A stretch of DNA of 26,893 nt from DASPKS01 sp035628035 (lineage in GTDB: Bacteria > Bacteroidota > Rhodothermia > Rhodothermales > Rubricoccaceae): positions 1 to 26,893 of the forward strand of contig DASPKS010000228.1 in assembly GCA_035628035.1 (NCBI GenBank), given 5' to 3'. This document shows, in pieces, positions 9,665 through 16,732 of this stretch. The translations under genes were made by a program, and so were the position numbers. The notes beneath the pieces are model-generated. The model was not told the DNA's origin. It worked only from the letters and a program-made list of their open reading frames with translations, and ran no database searches. The stretch's first letter is position 1. Each line of letters opens with the position of its first letter.

Positions 9665-10210
9665 GTGGGATTCCAAGCTCCTTGTAAAGACTCGGTAAAG
9701 CGCCCGGTGAACGCCCTATTCGGACCCCCAGACGTAGGAGCGCCGGCCTTCCGGTGGGCGGGGTGGGGGCTAGCCCTCGCGCCGACGGCGCTTCTCGTGG
9801 GGCTCCTCGCGCTCCCCCCGTTCGTGGGCGAGGGCCCTCGCGCCCTCCTCATGGCGCTGTTCGACCCGGTGTGCCATCAGCTTCCAGCGCGGTCGTTCGC
9901 CGTGGGAAGCGTCCCCTTTGCCGTGTGTCACCGGTGCACAGGGGTGCTCGGAGGCCTGCTGCTCGGCGTCCTCCTCGTTCCTCTCCTCCGGGCTTCTCGC
10001 TGGTCCAGCGCCACCGTGCGGGTGGGGCTGCTCGCCGCGCTCGTCCCGATGGCACTGGACTGGAGCCTCGACGCGCTCGGCTGGTGGGGCAACGCCCCCG
10101 CTAGCCGGTTCGGGACGGGCCTCGTGTTTGGGCTGGCCGCCGGGCTCACGTTCGCGCGGGCCCTCGCCCTCCCGTCTCCACCGGCGGGGGGGCCTGCGGC
10201 ATCTTCGTGA
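9665..10210 (+). CDS. DUF2085-family membrane protein
   Basis: About 181 residues. The cysteine-rich signature CHQLPARSFAVG...FAVCHRCTG (about 75-98) is typical of DUF2085, whose members have two CxxC/CHQ-like motifs between membrane helices; function is unknown. Hydrophobic segments surround it, four in all. The ATG at 9665 gives an N-terminus with little family character and lies only 21 bases from the CIRCE element; the GTG at 9707 (giving MNALFGPPD) is a plausible alternative start that leaves more room for divergent promoters. It is divergent from groES and followed closely by another small membrane protein gene. Confidence 0.78.
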   Translation: MGFQAPCKDSVKRPVNALFGPPDVGAPAFRWAGWGLALAPTALLVGLLALPPFVGEGPRALLMALFDPVCHQLPARSFAVGSVPFAVCHRCTGVLGGLLLGVLLVPLLRASRWSSATVRVGLLAALVPMALDWSLDALGWWGNAPASRFGTGLVFGLAAGLTFARALALPSPPAGGPAASS

Positions 10211-10225
10211 TTGAGGGCCGAGCCG

Positions 10226-10233
10226 TACTTTGG
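10226..10233 (+). promoter_or_regulatory. Candidate -7 box before the 10262 gene
   Basis: TACTTTGG, 28 bases before the ATG at 10262, preceded by AGCCG; the 11-base word AGCCGTACTTT recurs at nearly the same distance before secG. TTCG lies 18 bases upstream as a possible partner box. Confidence 0.4.
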
Positions 10234-10261
10234 CGACACGCTCCCTCAACGCTCCTCTCCG

Positions 10262-10756
10262 ATGCCTAACAAGTTCCCTTCCGTCCTCCTCGGCGCGCTT
10301 GTCTCCATCGTCCTGAGCCTGCTCATCCAGTTCCTCAGCGCCAACTCGCCCGGCAACCCCGTGATGGGCATCCTCGCGTGCTTGCTCATCTTTGTCGGGC
10401 CGCTCGTGGCGGTGTGGCACTACACGAATACGCATAACCTTACCCTGAAGGCGGGCCAGGGGGCGGGGATCGGCGCCCTTACCGGGGTGATCGCCGGGAT
10501 CATCGGGGGGATCATCGGCTACGCCCTGCTCGCAGCAGGCGTGTTCCCCGATCCGATGGAGGCGGCGCGGGTGCAGCTCGAGCAGCAGGGGATGAGCGAG
10601 GAGGAGATCGAGCAGGCCATGTCGATCGCGCAGACGTTCAGCAACCCCGCCGTCACCGTCGTACTAGGCGTCGTAATGGGGGCCATCGTCGGCGCCATCG
10701 GCGGCGTGATCGGGGCCGCCCTCTTCAAGAAAGGCGGGACCGGAGAGGCGTACTGA
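10262..10756 (+). CDS. Four-helix membrane protein (DUF4199-like), unknown
   Basis: 164 residues starting MPNKFPSVLLGALVSIVLS. Two N-terminal hydrophobic helices, a Gly/Ile-rich helix (about 66-95: GIGALTGVIAGIIGG), a soluble segment with MEAARVQLEQQGMSEEEIEQAM, and a last Gly-rich helix VVLGVVMGAIVGAIGG. The layout recalls DUF4199-type Bacteroidota proteins, but I am not certain of the family. The ATG at 10262 is preferred to the in-frame start at 10211, because hydrophobic sequence begins there and a promoter-like box lies between. It ends 25 bases before a strong hairpin. Confidence 0.72.
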   Translation: MPNKFPSVLLGALVSIVLSLLIQFLSANSPGNPVMGILACLLIFVGPLVAVWHYTNTHNLTLKAGQGAGIGALTGVIAGIIGGIIGYALLAAGVFPDPMEAARVQLEQQGMSEEEIEQAMSIAQTFSNPAVTVVLGVVMGAIVGAIGGVIGAALFKKGGTGEAY

Positions 10757-10781
10757 TCCGCCTTCGCTCCGCGCTTTATTC

Positions 10782-10806
10782 GCCCGCTCTTTCGTCGAGA
10801 GCGGGC
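10782..10806. terminator. Hairpin terminator between convergent genes
   Basis: Perfect 9-bp stem GCCCGCTCT (10782-10790) with AGAGCGGGC (10798-10806), loop of seven. It separates the 10262 gene from the converging gene ending at 10814. T tracts are weak on both sides (CGTTTA; on the minus strand GAATAAAG), so efficiency is uncertain. Confidence 0.55.
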
Positions 10807-10813
10807 CGTCCGT

Positions 10814-11554
10814 TTATGGCCCGAGGCGACGCCGGGACCGGGGCGACCCCAACACCTCCTTGGCGATGAACGCCGCGCGGAGCGCCTCTGGCCGCTGGAA
10901 CTGCTCCCGGATGGAAGAGCGCGCCGAGTAAGCAGTCGCGCCCTGGGTAAGCCCGTGCGGGTCGGCGGCCGTGTGCGCTTGGTGTGAGCGGAGCCCATGT
11001 TCGGGGACCACGCCCGTCGTAAACAGCGGCTCGGCGAGGGGGTTGTCCGGCCCGAATCCGTGCTGCCGGTGCGTGAACGCGCCGACCTCGTGGAACTCGA
11101 AGGCCCCCTCCGGGCGGACGGGCTCCTGCACCGGCGCCTCGATGGACTCAGCGGCGATGGCATGAAACTCCTCGTCGGGGCCGAGGGGGCGGGCGAGGTG
11201 GCTCGGGTCGTGGATGAGGTGGCCCTGCGGGCGCTGGAGCGGCGTGAAGCGCTCGGCCTGGCGGCGCCGCCCCTGCTTCTCCACGCGCCTCCGCTGTGGC
11301 ACTGGTTGGGCGCGGGCGGCCTCCGCGGCCCGCTGCTGCTCCACCGCTTGCTGCTGAGCCTGCTCGGCGGCCACACGGATCTGCTGAACGAGCGACTCGA
11401 ACGAGGTGAACCCCTCCGCGGGCGTGTTCGGCGAAGCCGAAGGGGAGGAGGCTAGCGGCTGCCGCTGCCCCGGTTGCTTCTTCTTGCTCCCCCGAGAGAG
11501 CAACAGGAAGATCAGCGCGATGAGGAAGGGGATGAGCTCGGCGATCCAGTCCAC
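10814..11554 (-). CDS. One-helix protein with Gln/Ala/Arg-rich disordered region, unknown
   Basis: 246 residues from a GTG at 11554: one N-terminal membrane helix (IAELIPFLIALIFLLL), a positively charged stop (SRGSKKK), a low-complexity Pro/Ser stretch, then a Gln/Ala-rich predicted coiled helix (about 55-85: VAAEQAQQQAVEQQRAAEAA). The C-terminus carries LRAAFIAKEVLGSPRSRR, reminiscent of a short motif (A-x-I-x-x-E-I/V-L-x-x-P) that I recall at the end of many Bacteroidota one-helix proteins of unknown role. It lies 56 bases downstream of mutY on the same strand and may be co-transcribed with it. Confidence 0.7.
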   Translation of the reverse strand: MDWIAELIPFLIALIFLLLSRGSKKKQPGQRQPLASSPSASPNTPAEGFTSFESLVQQIRVAAEQAQQQAVEQQRAAEAARAQPVPQRRRVEKQGRRRQAERFTPLQRPQGHLIHDPSHLARPLGPDEEFHAIAAESIEAPVQEPVRPEGAFEFHEVGAFTHRQHGFGPDNPLAEPLFTTGVVPEHGLRSHQAHTAADPHGLTQGATAYSARSSIREQFQRPEALRAAFIAKEVLGSPRSRRRLGP

Positions 11555-11610
11555 GGGCAGCGCGGGAGGTACGAAGTCAAGCTACGGTGCTTCGGTCGAA
11601 GCGTTGCGCG

Positions 11611-12774
11611 CTAGAACAGCGTCGGGGCTTTCCGACGCTCCTGGAGCAGGTCGATCAGGCGGCGGTTCGCGCGGGGAAAGGCGAGGTCGGCCAAGCCCTC
11701 TGCCGACACCCATTGCACGGGTTGCCCGGCATGGTGCACAGGCTCGCCCGACAAGAGATGCGCGGCGAACGCGTGCAGCGTGATGGTGAAGTGGGTATAC
11801 GCGTGCTCGATCCGCGCGAGCGCAGCGCCGACTTCGATCTCCACGCCCAGCTCCTCTCGCACCTCGCGGCGGAGCGCGTCCGGCAGTAGCTCGCCCGGCA
11901 GCGCCTTCCCGCCGGGGAACTCCCACAGCCCACCCAGCATCGCCTCCACCGGTCGCTTTTGGACGAGTAACCGCCCCGCATCGTCCTCGATCACCGCGAC
12001 GACGACGTCGTGGTGCGGTACGGGTCGCCGCTTCGCCGCGATGGGGAATCCCTCCTGGCGGCCCTGGGCGGCCGCGGCGCAGACGGGCCGGAGCGGGCAG
12101 CGCGGGCAGGCCGGGCGGCGCGGCGTGCACACCGTCGCGCCGAGCTCCATGAGCGCCTCATTGAAGCGGCCCGGGTGCTCGGGGTCGAGGAGCGCATCGG
12201 CGAGGGACTGGAGGGCGGCGCGCGTAGGGCCCTGCCGCACGTCGGCCTCGACGGCGAAGACGCGCGCGAGCACACGGATCACGTTCCCGTCGAGCACGGC
12301 GAGGGGGACGTCGTACGCGAGCGAGAGCACGGCGGCGGCGGTATACGGTCCCACGCCGGGGAGCGCGCGGATGGCATCTTCGGTCTCCGGGATCTGCGCG
12401 CCGTATCGGTCTACGATGGCCTGCGCCGCACGGTGGAGGTTCCGCGCGCGGGAGTAGTAGCCTAGCCCCTCCCACAGCTTCAGCACCTGATCGAGCGGTG
12501 CCGCTGCGAGCGCTTCGACCGTAGGGAAGGCGGCGAGGAAGCGCTCGAAGTACGGGCGCGCCTGATCCACGCGGGTCTGCTGGAGCATGACCTCCGAGAG
12601 CCAGATCCGGTACGGGTCGCGGCGCCCGTTCAACGTGGCCTCGCGCCACGGCATCGGGCGGCGGTGCCGCTCGAACCACGCGGGGAGGTCCTCCCGGAAG
12701 CGCGCGCGGTGCCTGTCGGTCACCTCCCCGAGCAGGCGCTCCGCGAGGTCCTGTCCCGCCCGTCCGTCACTCAC
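11611..12774 (-). CDS. mutY: Adenine DNA glycosylase MutY with C-terminal Nudix domain
   Basis: 387 residues. Removes adenine mispaired with 8-oxoguanine or G. Landmarks: catalytic Glu61 in LSEVMLQQT, helix-hairpin-helix LPGVGPYTAAA (138-148), catalytic Asp162 in LDGNVIRVL, and the [4Fe-4S] loop Cys216-x6-Cys223-x2-Cys226-x5-Cys232. The C-terminal domain (about 255-380) is MutT-like and, unusually, has a complete Nudix box: Gly289-x5-Glu295-x7-REVREELGV (303-311), followed by HAYTHFTITLHAF. The start is the GTG at 12774, which overlaps the end of the upstream gene in GTGAGTGA and has GAGG nine bases upstream; the frame further upstream is antisense/overlap artefact. Confidence 0.93.
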   Translation of the reverse strand: MSDGRAGQDLAERLLGEVTDRHRARFREDLPAWFERHRRPMPWREATLNGRRDPYRIWLSEVMLQQTRVDQARPYFERFLAAFPTVEALAAAPLDQVLKLWEGLGYYSRARNLHRAAQAIVDRYGAQIPETEDAIRALPGVGPYTAAAVLSLAYDVPLAVLDGNVIRVLARVFAVEADVRQGPTRAALQSLADALLDPEHPGRFNEALMELGATVCTPRRPACPRCPLRPVCAAAAQGRQEGFPIAAKRRPVPHHDVVVAVIEDDAGRLLVQKRPVEAMLGGLWEFPGGKALPGELLPDALRREVREELGVEIEVGAALARIEHAYTHFTITLHAFAAHLLSGEPVHHAGQPVQWVSAEGLADLAFPRANRRLIDLLQERRKAPTLF

Positions 12775-13147
12775 CGGGGACGACCTCGACGAGAAGGACG
12801 AGGGTGTCGAGCGCCCCGCGCGCGGGGCGGCGCTCGATGAGGATGGGGAGGATGCCGCGCTCCGAGGGGTGCGTCGTCCAGGCAAAAGAGCGGTCCACGA
12901 GCCAGCTCAGCGCGGGCGCGTGAAGGAGCTGGTACGATGCCTCCGAGCCACGCACCTCTTCGGGCAGGCTCACGAGGAGCGGCGCGCCTGCCCGCACCTG
13001 GTAGTGTAGCGTATCCCCCGGGAGGCCGAACGACGCCCCTCCGGAACGACTGGCTCCCCCCTCCGTATGCGGGCCGGGCTGGGGCGCAACGGTGCTCCGC
13101 GCGGCCAACGCGAACAGAGCGATCAGCAACACCGGAAGGAGGCGCAT
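12767..13147 (-). CDS. Small secreted protein, unknown
   Basis: 126 residues: signal peptide MRLLPVLLIALFALAARS, a Gly/Ser linker (about 28-42), then a compact region with alternating hydrophobic residues that suggests a small beta-rich periplasmic domain (DTLHYQVRAGAPLLVSLPEE...TLVLLVEVVPGE). No family recognised. Its 3' end overlaps the mutY start by eight bases (GTGAGTGA), suggesting translational coupling. Its ATG at 13147 overlaps the start codon of the divergent Omp85-like gene. No Shine-Dalgarno sequence is visible before it; an in-frame TTG at 13174 is an unlikely alternative. Confidence 0.68.
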   Translation of the reverse strand: MRLLPVLLIALFALAARSTVAPQPGPHTEGGASRSGGASFGLPGDTLHYQVRAGAPLLVSLPEEVRGSEASYQLLHAPALSWLVDRSFAWTTHPSERGILPILIERRPARGALDTLVLLVEVVPGE

Positions 13148-14921
13148 GGGGAAGCGGGCGACGGGCGCAGGCAAGATACGGCCGGTGGTTCAGGCTACCC
13201 TTGCCACGTTGCTCCTCTCGGTCGCGGCCCCGCCAGGCCTGGCGCAGCCCTGGCGGCTCGTCGTGGACGGTGCCCCCGCCTCGTGGACGCCGCCCCGGGC
13301 CGTCCCTCCGGACTCCCACGACGTCGCCGCGGCCCTCGCCCTCGCTCACCTCCAGCAGGAGGGCTACCTCCTCGCCCGGGCCGACTCCGTCAGGCGGACG
13401 GCCGAAGGACCCGTGCTCTACGCCACGCCCGGTCCCCGCGCGACGGTGGCGACCGTCACGCTCGACAGCGTCGTCACGCTCGACGTGGAGCGGCTGCGGT
13501 TCGCTCTCGAAACGCGGCCCGGGCGTCCCTTCGAGCGGGCCACACTAGAGCGCGACGTGGCGAGTCTGCTCATCGCGTTCGAGCGGGCGGGACGCCCCCT
13601 CACACGCGTCCGGCCCACGCTCTCGTTCGACCTCGCTGCGCAGCCCCAGGTCCACGTCCGCTTCCTCGTGGATGAGGGGCCCGTGCTTACGCTGGAGCGG
13701 CTGGAGCTGAGCGGGGCCCGGCGGACCTCGGCGCGCTTCGCCGCGCGGCTAGCCGACCTCACGCCCGGCGCCCCGCTCGACGCGTTCGATCCCGTCGCCA
13801 TCCGACGCGCGCTCGAAGAGGCGGGCATCTTCGAGGAGGTAGGGGAGCCCTCGCTGGCGGCGGGCGACAGCGGGGGGGTGGTGGTTCTCGTGCCCGTGCG
13901 CGAGGCGGAGCCGGGCACGTTCGACCTCGTGCTGGGCTACCTCCCCCCCTCAGGGCCGGGTCGGAGTGGCTCGTTCGTCGGGAACGGGCTGCTGGAATTG
14001 CGGAACCTCTTCGGGACCGGCCGGCTCGTCCGCCTTCGGCTCGTGCGCAACCCGGGGCTCGTCACGTCGGTGGAGGTGCGCGCCGCCGACCCATTCGTGC
14101 TGGGGCTCCCGCTCCGTGCGGAGGGCCGGTTCGAGGGGTACGGGCAGGACTCGACGTTCTCGCGGCAGCGCTACCGCGTGGAGGGGGGGTACCGCGTGGC
14201 GCCGGGGCTGGAGGTGCTCGCCGCCGCGAGCCGCGAGGTCGTCGCGCCGGGCCCGCGCGGGGCGCGTCTCGTGAACGGCCGCCCGCTCGTAGCCGCCTCG
14301 AATGCCGTCTTCGGCGGGGTGGGCCTCCGCTTCCGCCGCGTCGACGCGCTACTCAACCCCCGGCGCGGGCTCGACGTGGAGGCCCTCCTCGAGCAGGGGT
14401 TCCGCCGCCGCACGCTCCCCGATCCCGACTCCGGCGACGTGTTCGAGCCGGTGTCGGTCCGGCAGCAGCGGTTCATCGCGGCGGCGCGCGCGTACGTGCC
14501 CACGCTCCGGCGGCAGGTGCTCGTCGTCGGCGGCGACGCGGCGGTCCTCCTCGGCGGCCGCTCAGCGGGTGACGAGAACGAAGCGTCGTTCGACGAGGGC
14601 GACCTCTTTCGCATCGGCGGCGCGCTCTCGCTTCGGGGGTACGACGAGAACGCGTTCCTCGGCAACCTCACGGGGCGCGCGCTCGTGGAGTACCGCTACC
14701 AGCTCGATCCCACCTCGTTTGCCTTCGTGTTCACCGACGTGGGGTACGTCCGCCGCCCGGCCATCCCCGGCTTCGAGGCATTCGAGGGTGTGCTGCCCGG
14801 GTACGGCTTCGGGCTCCAGTACCGCACCCCGCTCGGCCTCGTCACCGTCACGTACGCCCTTAACCCCGACATCGGGGTGGGGCAGGGGAAGGTGCACGTC
14901 GGGCTCTCGTTCGGGCTCTGA
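13146..14921 (+). CDS. Omp85/TamA-like outer-membrane protein
   Basis: 591 residues from ATG 13146. Signal peptide core VVQATLATLLLSVAAPPGLAQ; then roughly 95-255 holds two POTRA-like repeats (AFERAGRPLTRVRPTL; ALEEAGIFEEVGEP), and residues 270-591 form the barrel with the Omp85 hallmark SLRGYDEN (LRGY about 496-499) and a C-terminal strand ending in aromatic-Gly-Leu (VHVGLSFGL). Such proteins insert or export outer-membrane proteins. It is shorter than BamA (about 800 residues, five POTRA), so a TamA-like or patatin-less Omp85 role is more likely. AAGGAGG (13136-13142) precedes this ATG with short spacing; the GTG at 13185 would also give a good signal peptide. Confidence 0.83.
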   Translation: MGKRATGAGKIRPVVQATLATLLLSVAAPPGLAQPWRLVVDGAPASWTPPRAVPPDSHDVAAALALAHLQQEGYLLARADSVRRTAEGPVLYATPGPRATVATVTLDSVVTLDVERLRFALETRPGRPFERATLERDVASLLIAFERAGRPLTRVRPTLSFDLAAQPQVHVRFLVDEGPVLTLERLELSGARRTSARFAARLADLTPGAPLDAFDPVAIRRALEEAGIFEEVGEPSLAAGDSGGVVVLVPVREAEPGTFDLVLGYLPPSGPGRSGSFVGNGLLELRNLFGTGRLVRLRLVRNPGLVTSVEVRAADPFVLGLPLRAEGRFEGYGQDSTFSRQRYRVEGGYRVAPGLEVLAAASREVVAPGPRGARLVNGRPLVAASNAVFGGVGLRFRRVDALLNPRRGLDVEALLEQGFRRRTLPDPDSGDVFEPVSVRQQRFIAAARAYVPTLRRQVLVVGGDAAVLLGGRSAGDENEASFDEGDLFRIGGALSLRGYDENAFLGNLTGRALVEYRYQLDPTSFAFVFTDVGYVRRPAIPGFEAFEGVLPGYGFGLQYRTPLGLVTVTYALNPDIGVGQGKVHVGLSFGL

Positions 14922-14987
14922 CGGCCCATTGAGTGGATCGCGAGAGCTAATCTCCGCTTCCCCCTCTCTCCCTTTGGCCTTTCTAGG

Positions 14988-15536
14988 ATGAACCTCACCG
15001 AAACCTTGAAGTCCCGCGAGCAGCTCTTAGACGGCGTGCTGCTCAAGGTCTACCGCGACACGGTGGCGCTGCCCGGCGGTGCGGAGTCGGTCCGCGAGTG
15101 GATCGACCACCCCGGCGCGTCGGCCGTCGTGCCGCTGTTCGACGACGGGACCGTCGTGCTCCTCCGGCAGTACCGCTACCCCCCGCAGCGGGAGTTCCTG
15201 GAGGTCCCCGCCGGCAAGCTCGACAAAGGCGACGAGGCGCCGGAGGCGGTGGCACAGCGGGAGCTAGGGGAAGAGGCGGGCCTCCGGGCGGGCCGCTTCA
15301 CGTCCCTCGGGCAGACGTTTCCCTGCATCGGCTACAGCAACGAGGTGATCCACCTCTTCCTCGCCGAGGACCTGAGCGAGGTTGAGGGGAGGCTCGAAGA
15401 GGACGAGTTCGTCGTGCCCGTCCGGATGCCGTTCGCGGAGGCGGTGGCCATGGCGCGGCGCGGCGAGATCCTCGACGGGAAGAGCTGCGTGGCCCTCCTC
15501 CTCGCCGCCGCCCACCTCGACGCCCGCGCGCGCTAG
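14988..15536 (+). CDS. Nudix hydrolase, ADP-ribose pyrophosphatase type
   Basis: 182 residues. Hydrolyses nucleoside diphosphate derivatives, likely ADP-ribose to AMP and ribose-5-phosphate. The N-terminal beta sheet (VLLKVYRDTVALPGG), VVLLRQYRYP and EFLEVPAGKLDKG are typical of the ADP-ribose pyrophosphatase branch. The Nudix box ends in QRELGEEAGL; the interval between its first Gly and Glu is one residue longer than the usual Gx5E (GKLDKGDE), unless the preceding Asp serves. FPCIGYSNEVIHLFLAEDL after the box is also typical. TAGG directly before the ATG is a weak ribosome binding site. It lies between the Omp85-like gene and secG, all on the plus strand. Confidence 0.88.
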   Translation: MNLTETLKSREQLLDGVLLKVYRDTVALPGGAESVREWIDHPGASAVVPLFDDGTVVLLRQYRYPPQREFLEVPAGKLDKGDEAPEAVAQRELGEEAGLRAGRFTSLGQTFPCIGYSNEVIHLFLAEDLSEVEGRLEEDEFVVPVRMPFAEAVAMARRGEILDGKSCVALLLAAAHLDARAR

Positions 15537-15575
15537 CGCGATTTCACGGCCGCTTGGGCTACCCCGGCCGGAGGC

Positions 15576-15588
15576 AGCCGTACTTTCG
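15576..15588 (+). promoter_or_regulatory. Candidate -7 box of secG
   Basis: AGCCG followed by TACTTTCG (15581-15588), 31 bases before the secG ATG. The same 11-base word occurs before the 10262 gene. No TTTG-like box at the usual spacing. Confidence 0.42.
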
Positions 15589-15619
15589 GCCCCGCTTTCG
15601 CCTGCCGTCCGCTTCTCCC

Positions 15620-16081
15620 ATGTTCGTCGTCCTCGTCATCCTCATCGGACTCATCGCCGTCCTGCTCTGCTTCGCCGTCCTGCTCCAGAGCGGGAAGGGC
15701 GGCGGCCTCGCCGGCATCGCCGCCGGCGGCCAGGCCCAGCAGATCCTCGGCGCCCGCCAGGCGCCCGACTTCCTCGAGAAGGCGACGTGGACGCTCGGCT
15801 CGTCGCTCCTCGTCCTCTGCCTCCTCGCCTCGTTCTTCGCCGGCCCCGACGACGCGCGGCGGAGCATCCTCCAGGGGAGCGGCGCCCCCGCCGCGCCCGG
15901 CACGCAGGCGCCCGGCACGTCGGCCCCGGGAACGGCGGCCCCGGGGACGCAGGCGCCGGGGGCCCTCCCGCCCGCGAGCACCCCGGCCCCCAACCCCGCA
16001 GGCAATGGGGCCTCGACGCCCGTTCCGAACGCCTCGCCGGCTACCCCGGCGCAGCCCACGCCGCCTCCGCAGGGGCAGTAG
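15620..16081 (+). CDS. secG: Preprotein translocase subunit SecG with long Ala/Pro/Thr tail
   Basis: 153 residues. SecG assists SecYE-mediated protein export across the inner membrane. Two membrane helices (about 3-22 and 56-75) flank the signature LLQSGKGGGLAGIAAGG (21-37). Normal SecG proteins are about 75-120 residues; here the sequence after residue 85 is an extended tail of Ala, Pro, Gly, Thr with a repeated pentapeptide APGT[QSA]. ATG at 15620 is chosen because the first helix starts there. A strong terminator follows, so it is probably the last gene of its unit. Confidence 0.92.
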   Translation: MFVVLVILIGLIAVLLCFAVLLQSGKGGGLAGIAAGGQAQQILGARQAPDFLEKATWTLGSSLLVLCLLASFFAGPDDARRSILQGSGAPAAPGTQAPGTSAPGTAAPGTQAPGALPPASTPAPNPAGNGASTPVPNASPATPAQPTPPPQGQ

Positions 16082-16100
16082 CCGTCTCGGCTCCCCCCTT

Positions 16101-16135
16101 AGGCCGCGTATCCGCTGGGTACGCGGCCTTTTTTT
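16101..16135 (+). terminator. Rho-independent terminator of secG
   Basis: Perfect 10-bp stem AGGCCGCGTA (16101-16110) / TACGCGGCCT (16120-16129), nine-base loop, followed by a run of seven T ending at 16135. Confidence 0.92.
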
Positions 16136-16177
16136 GTTCGGGGGATGCTCTGCGTCCCCGACGAGGGGAGCCCTGGA

Positions 16178-16216
16178 AATAAGGCGGCGCCCTCTCCGTG
16201 GTCGAAGAGGGCGCCG
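16178..16216 (-). terminator. Rho-independent terminator of the RNase P RNA gene
   Basis: Minus-strand stem of 11 bp, CGGCGCCCTCT (16216-16206) with AGAGGGCGCCG (16195-16185), followed by CCTTATTTCC. It lies directly after the 3' end of the RNase P RNA. Confidence 0.75.
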
Positions 16217-16230
16217 TAGAGTAAAGCGGC

Positions 16231-16660
16231 GACGCGAGCCGGCCTGTAAGCCGAATTCCGTGCGCCGCGGCGGCTGTCGCCGGACCGCGCGCGGCGCGAC
16301 CGCCATCTATCTGGGTCTGCCGTTGCCGGCAGACTCGAGCGGCCTACCCGTCACGCCAGCTACGCTCTCCGCGGGCCGCGGAGCCCCCGAAGGGGAGCGG
16401 GACTGCTTGGCCTTGCACCCCGTGAGGTTTGCCTGGCCGCCCCCGTCGCCGGGAGCGCCGGTGGGCTCTTACCCCACCCTTTCACCCATCACCTGATCCC
16501 CGGCGAACCGGGGCCATCGGCTGGTCTGCTCTCTGTTGCACTTGCTGTCGCCCGGGCCGCAGCCCGGGTGCCCCCGCGGTTAGCGGGGCACGGTGCCCTG
16601 CGGTGTTCGGACTTTCCTCCCCGAGCAAAAAACCCGAGGCGGCGGTCCGGCCGGCTCGCC
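16231..16660 (-). ncRNA. rnpB: RNase P RNA (bacterial type A)
   Basis: Catalytic RNA of RNase P, which removes tRNA 5' leaders. On the minus strand the conserved cores are present in order: GAGGAAAGTCCGAACACC after the P1-P3 region, ACAGAGAGCAGACC, GGTGAAAGGGTGGGGTAAGAG, AGGCAAACC, the distal GGGTAGGCCGC / AGATAGATG core, and the 3' segment GAATTCGGCTTACAGGCC. The ends are set by the P1 helix, GCGAGCCGGCC (16659-16649) pairing with GGCCGGCTCGC (16244-16234). A promoter-like TTCG-N19-TATTTTTC and a strong terminator frame it. Confidence 0.96.
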
Positions 16661-16662
16661 CT

Positions 16663-16693
16663 GAAAAATACGGCCTCCCGGGGCGGTCCCGAA
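16663..16693 (-). promoter_or_regulatory. Candidate promoter of rnpB
   Basis: Minus strand TTCG (16693-16690), 19-base spacer, TATTTTTC (16670-16663), each box one mismatch from TTTG/TAnnTTTG. The inferred start falls at the 5' side of the P1 helix, as expected. Confidence 0.55.
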
Positions 16694-16732
16694 GGGCTCC
16701 ACAGGAATCCCCCTAGGCTTCACCCGGCCGCC

